Part shown: in pieces, positions 28,017 to 36,290 of the stretch
Position numbering within the stretch: position 1 is the first letter of the stretch
Layout of the letters: the number at the start of each line of letters is the position of its first letter
Source of the DNA: Oxalobacteraceae bacterium
GTDB lineage: Bacteria > Pseudomonadota > Gammaproteobacteria > Burkholderiales > Burkholderiaceae_D
NCBI GenBank assembly: GCA_947374865.1
Contig: CANCDR010000011.1
Location: 1 to 64,000 of the forward strand
Length of the DNA: 64,000 nucleotides
Direction of reading: 5' to 3'
Program-made: the position numbers and the translations under genes
The notes under the pieces: model-generated
The model's input: the letters and a program-made list of their open reading frames with translations, nothing else
The model's database searches: none
What the model was told of the DNA's origin: nothing

Positions 28017-28751
28017 ATGAAGCTGATGTCATTAAAGTGGTCCGCCATGCTGGCCATGGTTTGCGTCACTGCCATGACGCAGGCACAGGCACAAGTGGGC
28101 GTTGTTAATCCACAGTTAATGTCAGCACGTCAGGACATCGCTTCCATTCGCGCGGTCGTCGAACAGTATTTGCAAATCCAGGGTGCCGGTTTACCCGGCC
28201 AGGTTGAAGTCAAAGTCGGCACAGTAGATAGTCGTCTGAATGTACCGGCCTGTATGAATCTGGAGGCGTTTTTGCCTAACGGTAGCCGCGCATGGGGTAA
28301 AACGACAGTCGGCGTACGTTGCAGTGCACCTTCGCCGTGGGTCATTTATGTGGCCTCGACCGTTAGTGTGTGGACGGACTACGTCGTCGCTGCCACACCG
28401 CTTGCGCAGAATCAGCAGATCAACAAAAATGATATCGCCACAGTACGCGGCGACCTGAGCATACTACCGGCCGGGACGATTACCGATCCGGCACTGGCGA
28501 TCGGCCACACAACGGCCATCTCTTTTGCTATCGGTGCGCCTCTACGGCGTGATACGCTACGAATTCAGGCGGCTGTTCAACAGGGCCAGCTGGTGCGACT
28601 GGTGACGAGTGGTCCGGGGTTTAAGGTTTCGACCGAAGCGCGCGCGATCAACAACGCCGTTGAAGGTCAACTCGCCCAGACCCGTACGCCAGGCGGTCAA
28701 CTCATCAGCGGCATCGCCAGAAGCGGTGGCATTGTTGAAGTTGCCTACTAA
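28017..28751 (+). CDS. flgA: P-ring assembly periplasmic chaperone FlgA
   Basis: FlgA helps FlgI assemble into the P ring. It has a signal peptide (residues 1-25, ending TQAQA). The C-terminal SAF/ChapFlgA domain includes LAQNQQINKNDIATVRGDLSILP, GAPLRRDTLRIQAAVQQGQLVRL and GFKVSTEARAINNAVEGQ. Length 244 is normal. It is divergent from flgB and upstream of flgM. Confidence 0.95.
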   Translation: MKLMSLKWSAMLAMVCVTAMTQAQAQVGVVNPQLMSARQDIASIRAVVEQYLQIQGAGLPGQVEVKVGTVDSRLNVPACMNLEAFLPNGSRAWGKTTVGVRCSAPSPWVIYVASTVSVWTDYVVAATPLAQNQQINKNDIATVRGDLSILPAGTITDPALAIGHTTAISFAIGAPLRRDTLRIQAAVQQGQLVRLVTSGPGFKVSTEARAINNAVEGQLAQTRTPGGQLISGIARSGGIVEVAY

Positions 28752-28839
28752 AAGATTAAAAAAATAATAACGAAGCGTTATAACAATAATTTTATAACAA
28801 GTTTGTGGTGATATATTTCGTTTAATTTAAGAAAAAAGC

Positions 28840-28866
28840 TAAAGTTAATGCAGTTCGCGCCGTAAC
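28840..28866 (+). promoter_or_regulatory. Sigma-28 (FliA) promoter for flgMN
   Basis: TAAAGTTA (28840-28847; 7 of 8 bases of the -35 consensus) is followed after exactly 11 bp by GCCGTAAC (28859-28866), which keeps the GCCG core of the -10 element. It lies 51 bp before the flgM start. Transcribing the anti-sigma factor gene from a sigma-28 promoter gives the usual feedback loop. The region between flgA and this promoter is AT-rich and holds an inverted repeat (GTTATAA ... TTATAAC). Confidence 0.75.
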
Positions 28867-28916
28867 CCATTACAGAACGGGTGATACTAGGCCTGATTAC
28901 GCAGAAGGATGATGCC

Positions 28917-29213
28917 GTGAAAATTGATGATTCTCTAAAAACTAGCCCCGTTGGTGTGACGACAACGCAGGCGCGCAGCAGCAAAAGTACAGAAAAAGCA
29001 GCCCCAGTCGGCGCGCCTTCTGCAACGGTGCAGCTGTCCCCGCAGGTTCAGGCCATGGCGAGCAAATCCCCTTCAGCAGGCGTGTTTGACGCTAAAAAGG
29101 TCGAAGAGATCAAGGCTGCGATCGCCAGCGGGACCTTTCAGGTGGATGCTGAAAAAGTCGCCGATGGCTTGCTCGAGTCTGTCAGCGACATGATTTCGTC
29201 GCGCAAAGGCTAA
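28917..29213 (+). CDS. flgM: Anti-sigma-28 factor FlgM
   Basis: FlgM holds FliA inactive until it is exported through the finished hook-basal body. The start is the GTG at 28917 (MKIDDSLKTSPVG), preceded by AAGGA; it gives 98 residues. The N-terminal half is Ser/Thr/Ala/Pro-rich and probably disordered. The C-terminal FliA-binding part is FDAKKVEEIKAAIASGTFQVDAEKVADGLLESV. An ATG at 28881 is in frame but not needed. Confidence 0.96.
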   Translation: MKIDDSLKTSPVGVTTTQARSSKSTEKAAPVGAPSATVQLSPQVQAMASKSPSAGVFDAKKVEEIKAAIASGTFQVDAEKVADGLLESVSDMISSRKG

Positions 29214-29219
29214 TAGTTT

Positions 29220-29708
29220 ATGGCATCACAAGCCCAGGGGGTTCTGAATACGCCCTTGGAAACCCTGGCTGCTGAGCAGCAGGCAAACCGTCGTCTGCTC
29301 GAACTTCTCCAGTCTGAACAAGCACTGCTCATCAGTGCAAAAATCGATGGCTTAGTCGCCATCGTTGAAGAAAAATCAACCATCGTCGCTCGCATGACCC
29401 AGCTGGCCGAGCGGCGCTATCAATTATTAAAACAGTATGGTTTTGCCGCCTCCGAAGACGGCATGCAGGTCTGGCTCAAGTCGCCGGATGTCGCCGATCA
29501 AACCAGGCACCTATGGCGCAGCATGCTCGATACCGCCAGGGCTGGTAAAGAAATCAATCGTACCAACGGCATGTTGATCAATAAACAAATGATGCATGGC
29601 CAAAATGCGCTAAACATTCTGCGCGGTCAATCCGGCGAGACGAGTTTTTATGGCCCGAACGGTCAAGCCACCTCATTTGGCAGCTCACGCGGCTTCGTTC
29701 TTGGCTGA
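29220..29708 (+). CDS. flgN: Flagellar export chaperone FlgN
   Basis: FlgN is the cytoplasmic chaperone for FlgK and FlgL. It has 162 residues, mostly helical. Family features are the N-terminal LEQ-type helix (LAAEQQANRRLLELLQSEQALL), IVEEKSTIVARMTQLAERR, and a C-terminal region with NGMLINKQMMHGQNALNILRG. It follows flgM by 6 bp and converges on motD. Confidence 0.93.
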   Translation: MASQAQGVLNTPLETLAAEQQANRRLLELLQSEQALLISAKIDGLVAIVEEKSTIVARMTQLAERRYQLLKQYGFAASEDGMQVWLKSPDVADQTRHLWRSMLDTARAGKEINRTNGMLINKQMMHGQNALNILRGQSGETSFYGPNGQATSFGSSRGFVLG

Positions 29709-29781
29709 TATCTCAGCCGTCCTTCCCCACTTATTTCATTATTTGTCGCTGCTGCCTGAACCAGGCAAAGCTTTGTGTCGC

Positions 29782-29823
29782 GCTAAGGCGTGAGTGCTAA
29801 GGTGTCAGCGCTAAGGGGTCAGC
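29782..29823. repeat. Three tandem copies of a 14-bp repeat at the 3' end of motD
   Basis: Three imperfect 14-bp units lie head to tail: 29782-29795, 29796-29809 and 29810-29823. The consensus is GCTAAGGNGTCAGC. The third unit contains the motD stop codon (29811-29813). Because 14 is not a multiple of three, each unit places a TAG in a different frame. The most likely origin is replication slippage. Confidence 0.8.
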
Positions 29824-30578
29824 GGTATATCGGTGGGCGTATCAGGCAATTCAGCCAGTAACAAGACTTCTACCCGCCGGTTCCGCTGCCGTCCCTCTGG
29901 CGTACTATTGCTGGCCACCGGACGGGTCGAGGCGCGCCCGACTGCCGTGACTCTTTTTTCAGCAATACCCTGATCAATAAATACCCGGATCACGCTGCCG
30001 GCACGCACCGCTGATAACTCCCAATTCGAGGGAAACAAGAGGTTATCGATCGGCACATTATCGGTATGGCCTTCGACTTGAATCTGATGATTGTCCTGCT
30101 TCATGACCTGGGCTACGGCGACGAGGGCTGTGAGAGCCTCGTCATTAAGGCGCGCCTGGCCCGGGGCAAATAAGACACTGGAATTGATTTCAACGCTGAT
30201 GCCGCGCGCAGATTGCGTGACCTTAACCTTGCCCTGACTGACCAGTGAAGTGAGTGCCTGATGTATATCGCGCGCCATGCCGGTCATGAGGTCTTTGTCT
30301 TGGCGTAGCACAGTTTCGGCAGCTTGCTCCTTAGGGACGACCGCTGGCGTTTGTCCAGAAGCCGTGGCTTGCGAGCTATTGGCCGGCGCTTCCTGCGCTT
30401 TTAAGCCGCCAAAGGCTGAACCGATTGAGTTGGATAAGACGCGGTATTTGCTTTCATTAAGCGAAGAGATGGCATACAGCACGACAAAGAGCGCAAACAG
30501 CAGCGTCATTAAATCGGCATACGAAACCATCCAGCGCTCAGCGCTGACCGGTTCGTCGACAAAGACTTTGCGCGCCAT
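29811..30578 (-). CDS. motD: Flagellar stator protein MotD (MotB family)
   Basis: MotB-family stator subunit that anchors the stator to peptidoglycan. It has 255 residues. The N-terminal plug and transmembrane helix carry the proton-binding Asp (D22 in MVSYADLMTLLFALFVVLYA). The OmpA-like peptidoglycan-binding domain has EGHTDNVPI near 169-177. It follows motC by 5 bp. The MotC/MotD naming follows the pseudomonad pair, which also lies downstream of fliA. Confidence 0.92.
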   Translation of the reverse strand: MARKVFVDEPVSAERWMVSYADLMTLLFALFVVLYAISSLNESKYRVLSNSIGSAFGGLKAQEAPANSSQATASGQTPAVVPKEQAAETVLRQDKDLMTGMARDIHQALTSLVSQGKVKVTQSARGISVEINSSVLFAPGQARLNDEALTALVAVAQVMKQDNHQIQVEGHTDNVPIDNLLFPSNWELSAVRAGSVIRVFIDQGIAEKRVTAVGRASTRPVASNSTPEGRQRNRRVEVLLLAELPDTPTDIPLTP

Positions 30579-30583
30579 GGGGT

Positions 30584-31330
30584 TCAGGACTTCACAAGAA
30601 AGACCGACAAACGCTCTTCGATCATGCGGGTATTTTCACCAGCCGCCAAGCATGCCAAAGCCTCAGCGAGCACTTCGCGTTTGGCGATATTTAGGCTGAC
30701 CATGGTCTTTAATTTACCAGCGATCGGTAAAAACACCAGGTTCGCCAAACCCACACCGTAGATGGTAGCGACGAAGGCGACCGCAATTCCACTGCCGAGC
30801 ATGCTTGGATCGGTGAGATTTTCCATCACTTTTATCAGACCCAATACGGCGCCAAGAATGCCGATCGTTGGCGCGTAACCACCTGCTGACTCCCATATCC
30901 GTACCGCTAATCGTTGATTGGTTTCGTAGGCGGTGATTTCAACGTTGAGGATTTCACGGATCTTGAATGGATCGAGTCCATCGACGATCATCTGCAGGCC
31001 ACGCTCAACAAAAGGATCATTGACGGTGCCGAATACGCGCTGCAAACTGAGCAAGCCTTCGCGTCGGCTGGTCTGGCACCAGAGAACAATATTGGCCGCC
31101 AGCGCCGGATATGGATCAGCCGGTGGCGCAATCACCCAACGTGCCATGCGCATGCCACGTCCAAAGGTAGCACTTCCCGACTGCAGCAAGACAGCACCCA
31201 TGGTGCCCATGACGACGATCATGAAAGCGGCGGGCTGCAGCAGCGAACTAAAGCGGCTACCTTCCAAAAACTGGCTTCCGGCGATACCGCCAAGCGCCAG
31301 CAGTAATCCGGCTAAGCTACCCCAGTCCAT
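30584..31330 (-). CDS. motC: Flagellar stator protein MotC (MotA family)
   Basis: MotA-family stator subunit that couples proton flow to torque on FliG. It has 248 residues. Membrane segments lie near the N-terminus (SLAGLLLALGGIAGSQFLEG), near 35-55, and in the C-terminal half (YAPTIGILGAVLGLIKVM, then GIAVAFVATIYGVGLANLVFLPIAGKL). The start lies inside the fliA 3' end (19-bp overlap), with GGGAGAGGG as ribosome binding site. Confidence 0.94.
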   Translation of the reverse strand: MDWGSLAGLLLALGGIAGSQFLEGSRFSSLLQPAAFMIVVMGTMGAVLLQSGSATFGRGMRMARWVIAPPADPYPALAANIVLWCQTSRREGLLSLQRVFGTVNDPFVERGLQMIVDGLDPFKIREILNVEITAYETNQRLAVRIWESAGGYAPTIGILGAVLGLIKVMENLTDPSMLGSGIAVAFVATIYGVGLANLVFLPIAGKLKTMVSLNIAKREVLAEALACLAAGENTRMIEERLSVFLVKS

Positions 31331-32052
31331 GCCCTCTCCCTCAAGTAGGCACGCAAACGCGCTACGGCCTGACTATGTAATTGGCTCACGCGCGACTCGG
31401 AAACGCCCATGATGGCGCCGATTTCCTTCAAGTTCAGTTCCTGTTCGTAGTACAGGCCCATGAGAATTTTTTCCCGCTCAGGCAGCGTGTTGATCGCATC
31501 GATCACGGCCGAACGGAAGCCACTATTCATCAGACTTTGCAGAGGGTCTGTGCCACCATCGATGCAATAGCGATCGAGAAAATGGTCATTGCCTTCGGTG
31601 TCGTGGAAGTCTTCGTAATACACCAGCTGGTGTCCGCCACCCTCGGATAAGAGTTCCTGATAATCTTCCAGGGAGAGTTGTAGCTGGCGCGCTACTTCGG
31701 ACTCCTGCGGCGAACGTCCCAGACGCTGCTGCAGGATGTTCATCGCTTCTTCAATCTTGCGCATGTTTTGCCGCATACTGCGTGGCAGCCAGTCACTACT
31801 GCGCAGCTCATCGAGCATGGAACCGCGGATCCGTTGCACGGCATAGGTTTCAAACTGCGCGCCATGATTATCTTCGTAGCGATTAACCGCGTCGAGCAAG
31901 CCGATCATCCCAGCCTGAATCAGGTCGTCCACTTCTACGCTCTGCGGCAGCTTGGCCTTGAGCTGATAGGCGAGCCGCTTCACCAGAGGCGCGTGCTCTG
32001 AAACCAGATGATTCTTGTCTGATTTTCCGTGAACGTTATACATCTGACTCAA
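31312..32052 (-). CDS. fliA: RNA polymerase sigma factor FliA (sigma-28)
   Basis: FliA directs late flagellar transcription. It has 246 residues. Region 2 includes HAPLVKRLAYQLKAKLPQSVEVDDLIQAGMIGLLDAVNRY. Region 4 includes LPEREKILMGLYYEQELNLKEIGAIMGVSESRVSQLHSQAVARLR. Both match the FliA subfamily. It is embedded in the flhBAFG operon and overlaps flhG by 4 bp. Its probable targets in the window are the flgM and flgK promoters. Confidence 0.97.
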   Translation of the reverse strand: MSQMYNVHGKSDKNHLVSEHAPLVKRLAYQLKAKLPQSVEVDDLIQAGMIGLLDAVNRYEDNHGAQFETYAVQRIRGSMLDELRSSDWLPRSMRQNMRKIEEAMNILQQRLGRSPQESEVARQLQLSLEDYQELLSEGGGHQLVYYEDFHDTEGNDHFLDRYCIDGGTDPLQSLMNSGFRSAVIDAINTLPEREKILMGLYYEQELNLKEIGAIMGVSESRVSQLHSQAVARLRAYLRERAWTGVA

Positions 32053-32864
32053 ACTCCAAGAGAAGCACGAGAAGGGGGAAAAGCAAACTGCCCCGCCAAA
32101 CGCCTGAATGCCACGGATGCCCCCGCCATCGGAAAGGCTTCAATGACTGCACGACCTAATTTTGCTGCATGGGTCACATGCTCATCGGTGGGTACTGAAC
32201 CGAGCGAGATCAAGCGAACCGATAAATAGCGCTTGGCTGCTTTGGCGATATTTTCAAATACCACCTGCGCTTCTGCGTCGACCGCACCGGTCACCAGCAG
32301 GCTGAATGAGCGCAGACCGAGTTTGCTGCTCAGACGTTTGATTAAGGCATAAGCGGCCTTGATCGCCGGCGCTGAACTCGACAGCTGGATCACGATATCG
32401 CCATCCGCCATTGCTTCCAGCGGAAAGGAATCATCGTCGAGCAGCATGCCATCAATCAGAATAATACCCTTTTGTCGTGCCAGCACCCCAAAAGCGGTCG
32501 ATAGCCGGCGCCGCAGACCCTGATCGCTGGTCAGTTCTTCATCCGGCGTCAAGGCCAGACGCGCCATGCAAAATCCTTGTGGCAGTCCGTAAATCGCTTC
32601 ATTGAGTGCACGCTCCTGACGCGCCACATCGAGCAAGGTCGCATGACTGGCAACGTCGAGCCGCGCACCCACACTACGGGCTGTCGCGCGGGCGTCCAGC
32701 AGCAACACATCATCGCCCGCCTGCGCCATGGAGGCCGACAGGTTGAGCAGCATGGAGGATTTATCCTCGTCCGGCGTCACTGACAGCACCGTCACAATGC
32801 GCGGCTTGGGACCGGCCAACATGCGACGCAGGCCTTCGGCCTGATCAAAATCAAAACTAGCCAA
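32049..32864 (-). CDS. flhG: FlhG/FleN-like MinD-family protein with degenerate P-loop
   Basis: This sits in the flhF-flhG-fliA order and has the fold pattern of MinD/ParA ATPases (SVTPDEDKSSMLLNLSASMAQAGDDVLLLDARA, then a GIILIDGM strand). In FlhG/FleN the ATPase restrains flagellar number through FleQ and FlhF. Here the deviant Walker A is badly changed: the KGGxGKT positions read TPDEDKS (residues 30-36), losing the signature Lys and all glycines while keeping the second Lys. ATP binding is therefore doubtful. It overlaps flhF by 8 bp and fliA by 4 bp. Confidence 0.85.
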   Translation of the reverse strand: MASFDFDQAEGLRRMLAGPKPRIVTVLSVTPDEDKSSMLLNLSASMAQAGDDVLLLDARATARSVGARLDVASHATLLDVARQERALNEAIYGLPQGFCMARLALTPDEELTSDQGLRRRLSTAFGVLARQKGIILIDGMLLDDDSFPLEAMADGDIVIQLSSSAPAIKAAYALIKRLSSKLGLRSFSLLVTGAVDAEAQVVFENIAKAAKRYLSVRLISLGSVPTDEHVTHAAKLGRAVIEAFPMAGASVAFRRLAGQFAFPPSRASLGV

Positions 32865-34197
32865 TGTGAACTCCGCTCAAGGTTTGATCGTTCATGGCAT
32901 GCGCAGCATTGGCCATGACCAGCGGCAGTTCATCATCCTGAAATTGAAACGGCGCGCTTTCACGCTTGAGCTTGAAGGCGCGGTCGACCAGATAGCGCTG
33001 GTTCGCCACGTGGAGATCTTCCGGCACCCGCTGACCATTCGCGACGTAATAGAGATTGAGCTTTTGCCGGATCACGACATCGAGCACATTGCCGATGGTG
33101 GCCGCTTCATCGAGCTTGGTCATGATGCAGCCCGCCAGGCCAGAGCCTTTGTACGCCCGCACGACTTCATTGAGCGTCTCAGAGGTCGAGGTAGCCGACA
33201 TGCACAGCAGGCGCTTCACATCCACGCCGGTGCCTTGCAACATCGCGACTTGTTCCGACACCATGCGGTCACGCTGACTCACACCGACCGTGTCGATCAG
33301 GATGGTGTGCTTACCCTTGAGCTCTTCCAATGCAATGCGCAGATCGGCTTCATCTTTGACTGAATGCACCATCACGCCGAGAATTTTGCCGTAGATGCGT
33401 AGCTGTTCATAGGCGCCGATACGATACGCGTCGGTCGTAATCAAGGCCAGCTTGCTGGCACCGTGGCGCATCACGCAGCGAGCGGCCAGTTTGGCAGTAG
33501 TCGTGGTCTTGCCAACGCCGGTGGGACCGACCAGTGCAAAGACACCGCCCTGTTCAATAATTTCGGTTTCGTTATCGACGATCGACAAATTACGCGACAA
33601 GATCGTTTTGATCCAGGCCAGACCATCTTCAGCAGTGGCCGTGGTCGGCATTTTTTCGACCAGATAGCGCGACAGGCTAGGCGAAAATCCCGAGGCCAGC
33701 AGCTCACGCATAATCGCAGAGCGAATCGGTTCACGTTTTTGCTGACCGGCGAAAGAAATTTCAGCCAGCTGCGATTCGAACATGCCGCGCATCGAGCGAA
33801 TTTCATCCATCAGCATGACCATTGGATCGATCGCCGGCGCCCGGGTTGACACCACAGCTGCCGCCTGACGTGCAGTCTGCAATGACTGAGCCAGATTAGC
33901 TGCTTGATGAGGCACCTGATGATTCAGTTGATTCGTTACCGGACTTTCGGCCATCGGCCTTCTGGTAAAAGCATTGGCGGTCGCTGCGGCGAGCGGCGCG
34001 AACTTGGCTTGTGCTGCGGCCGGGCTGTCCGTTACCGGATCTGCCAGTGACGCCATATCGTCGTTGGCCAAGGCGAGAATTTCAACCTGACCGTCGGTGG
34101 TACGGTTAGACAGAATGACAGCGTCTGGCCCAAGTGATGCGCGAACCATGCGCAGGGCATCGCGAGAAGTGGCGGCGCTAAATTTTTTTACATTCAT
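32857..34197 (-). CDS. flhF: Flagellar biosynthesis SRP-type GTPase FlhF
   Basis: FlhF positions new flagella, usually at a cell pole. It has 446 residues. The N-terminal basic B domain starts MNVKKFSAATSRDALRMVRASLGPDAVILSNR. A variable linker and N domain follow, then the SRP GTPase G domain with P-loop GPTGVGKTT (residues 224-232) and later motifs DTVGVSQRD and TKLDEA. It is coupled to flhA (4-bp overlap) and flhG (8-bp overlap). Confidence 0.97.
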   Translation of the reverse strand: MNVKKFSAATSRDALRMVRASLGPDAVILSNRTTDGQVEILALANDDMASLADPVTDSPAAAQAKFAPLAAATANAFTRRPMAESPVTNQLNHQVPHQAANLAQSLQTARQAAAVVSTRAPAIDPMVMLMDEIRSMRGMFESQLAEISFAGQQKREPIRSAIMRELLASGFSPSLSRYLVEKMPTTATAEDGLAWIKTILSRNLSIVDNETEIIEQGGVFALVGPTGVGKTTTTAKLAARCVMRHGASKLALITTDAYRIGAYEQLRIYGKILGVMVHSVKDEADLRIALEELKGKHTILIDTVGVSQRDRMVSEQVAMLQGTGVDVKRLLCMSATSTSETLNEVVRAYKGSGLAGCIMTKLDEAATIGNVLDVVIRQKLNLYYVANGQRVPEDLHVANQRYLVDRAFKLKRESAPFQFQDDELPLVMANAAHAMNDQTLSGVHIG

Positions 34198-36290
34198 GCT
34201 GGTGCTCCAACAAGGCTAGTGACGCGAATCGTTTTTGAATCGGGAACTTCAGAATGGGACAGGACTTTCAAATTCGGGATCGTACGGCGCAAGAAACGCG
34301 ACAGTAAAATACGCAGCTGGGCCGGCACCAGCAAGACTGGTGTGTGGCCGAGATTTTCTTGCTGCGTCGCGGCCTGCGCGGTTTGCAGCGCAATCGAATC
34401 GGCCAGACCTGGCTCAAGACCCGCTGAATCCGGACCGCTGTTTTGCATCGCCTGAATCAAGATGCGCTCAAGGCGGTTATCCAGACTCATGACCGGCAGC
34501 TCGGAAGCCGACTGGAAAATCTGCTGCACGATGGCGCGACCAAGCGCAATCCGTACTACGGCGGTCAGATCGTTCGGCTCTTGCATCTGGCCGGCGTTTT
34601 CTGCCAGCGTTTCGATAATGGTGCGCATATCGCGAATGTGCACGCCTTCGATTAACAAATTTTGCAGAACTTTGTGCAGAGTTGATACCGACAGCATTTT
34701 GGGGATCAGGTCTTCGACCAGCTTCGGGCTGTCTTTGGACAGATGATCGAGCAGCTGCTGGACTTCCTGCCGGCCGAGCAATTCGGCAGCATGAGTGGTG
34801 ATCAGGTGGTTCATGTGTGTAGCGATGACGGTGCCCGCATCGACCACGGTGTAGCCCATGGTCTGTGCCTGCTCACGCAGACCTGCATCGATCCAGACAG
34901 CCGGCAAGCCGAATGCCGGATCGGTCGTCGCAGGACCAGGCAAGACACCGGTCACCATGCCAGGATTAATCGCCAAAAATTGACCGATGTGCGCTTCGCC
35001 GGCGCCGACTTCGACGCCTTTGAGGAAGATGCGGTAATCGGTCGGCTTCAATTCCAGATTGTCACGAATATGTACTGGCGGCGAGAGAAAGCCCACCTCT
35101 TGCGCAAACTTTTTACGAATCCCTTTGATCCGCTTGAGGAGTTCACCGCCCTGCCCTTTGTCGACCAGCGGGATGAGCCGGTAGCCCACTTCCAGACCAA
35201 GCATGTCGATCGGGATGATGTCCTGCCAGGTAGCTTCTTCTGCTTCAGCGCTGGCGGCCTGCTGCGCGACCGCTGCGGCAGCGATCGCCGGATCAGGAAT
35301 ACTAGCCAATAATTTTTGCCGCTTGACGATGGTGTACGCCGCGGCAGCCAGCACACCGGCCAGCAGAAAAAATGCCATGTGTGGCATGCCAGGAATGAGG
35401 CCCATGCCGCCAATAATGCCAGCGGTGATGTATAACACCTGCGGCTTGCCAAACAGCTGGGTAATCAATTGGCCGCCGATGTCCTGCTCACTCGCTACGC
35501 GGGATACGACCACACCGGCCGCGGTAGAAATGATCAGCGAAGGAATCTGCGCGACCAGACCGTCACCGATGGCGAGCAAGGTGTAGTTCTTGAGCGCGGT
35601 GGCAAACTCCATATCGTGCTGCAGCAGACCAACGACCAAGCCACCGATAATATTAACGACTGTGACGATGATGCCGGCCACGGCGTCACCACGAACGTAT
35701 TTGGAGGCACCGTCCATGGCGCCATAAAATTCTGCTTCCTGCGCGACTTCCGTACGACGGCGACGGGCTTCAGCTTCGACGATCAGGCCGGCATTCAGGT
35801 CGGCGTCAATCGCCATTTGCTTACCCGGCATCGCATCCAGTGCAAAACGTGCGCCCACTTCGGCGATACGGCCAGCACCTTTGGTGACGACGGTGAAGTT
35901 AATAATGGTCAGAATAATAAACACCACGATACCGACCGCGTAATTTCCACCGATCAGAAAGTGACCAAACGCTTCAATCACTTTACCGGCCGCATCCGGA
36001 CCGGTATGACCTTCGGTGAGCACGACGCGGGTCGAGGCGACGTTGAGCGACAAACGCAGCATGGTCGACACCAGCAGCACCGTCGGAAAGGCCATGAAGT
36101 CGAGCGGACGGACTGTGTACAAGCTCGTCAGCAAAACGATCACCGACAAGGCAATATTAAAGCTGAAGAAAATATCGAGCACAAACGGTGGCACTGGCAG
36201 CACCATCATCGACAGCATCATGATGATGATGATTGGCGCGGCAAAGGCTTTCGAATTCACGCCCGAGAGCCAGAGTTGAAGTCGGTTCAT
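34194..36290 (-). CDS. flhA: Flagellar export apparatus protein FlhA
   Basis: FlhA is the large inner-membrane export component whose cytoplasmic ring docks chaperone-substrate complexes. It has 698 residues. The N-terminal half has about eight membrane segments and the FHIPEP-family stretch (VLLVSTMLRLSLNVASTRVVL, then TKGAGRIAEVGARFALDAMPGKQMAIDADLNAG). The C-terminal half is the cytoplasmic domain. It overlaps flhB and flhF by 4 bp each. Confidence 0.98.
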   Translation of the reverse strand: MNRLQLWLSGVNSKAFAAPIIIIMMLSMMVLPVPPFVLDIFFSFNIALSVIVLLTSLYTVRPLDFMAFPTVLLVSTMLRLSLNVASTRVVLTEGHTGPDAAGKVIEAFGHFLIGGNYAVGIVVFIILTIINFTVVTKGAGRIAEVGARFALDAMPGKQMAIDADLNAGLIVEAEARRRRTEVAQEAEFYGAMDGASKYVRGDAVAGIIVTVVNIIGGLVVGLLQHDMEFATALKNYTLLAIGDGLVAQIPSLIISTAAGVVVSRVASEQDIGGQLITQLFGKPQVLYITAGIIGGMGLIPGMPHMAFFLLAGVLAAAAYTIVKRQKLLASIPDPAIAAAAVAQQAASAEAEEATWQDIIPIDMLGLEVGYRLIPLVDKGQGGELLKRIKGIRKKFAQEVGFLSPPVHIRDNLELKPTDYRIFLKGVEVGAGEAHIGQFLAINPGMVTGVLPGPATTDPAFGLPAVWIDAGLREQAQTMGYTVVDAGTVIATHMNHLITTHAAELLGRQEVQQLLDHLSKDSPKLVEDLIPKMLSVSTLHKVLQNLLIEGVHIRDMRTIIETLAENAGQMQEPNDLTAVVRIALGRAIVQQIFQSASELPVMSLDNRLERILIQAMQNSGPDSAGLEPGLADSIALQTAQAATQQENLGHTPVLLVPAQLRILLSRFLRRTIPNLKVLSHSEVPDSKTIRVTSLVGAPA

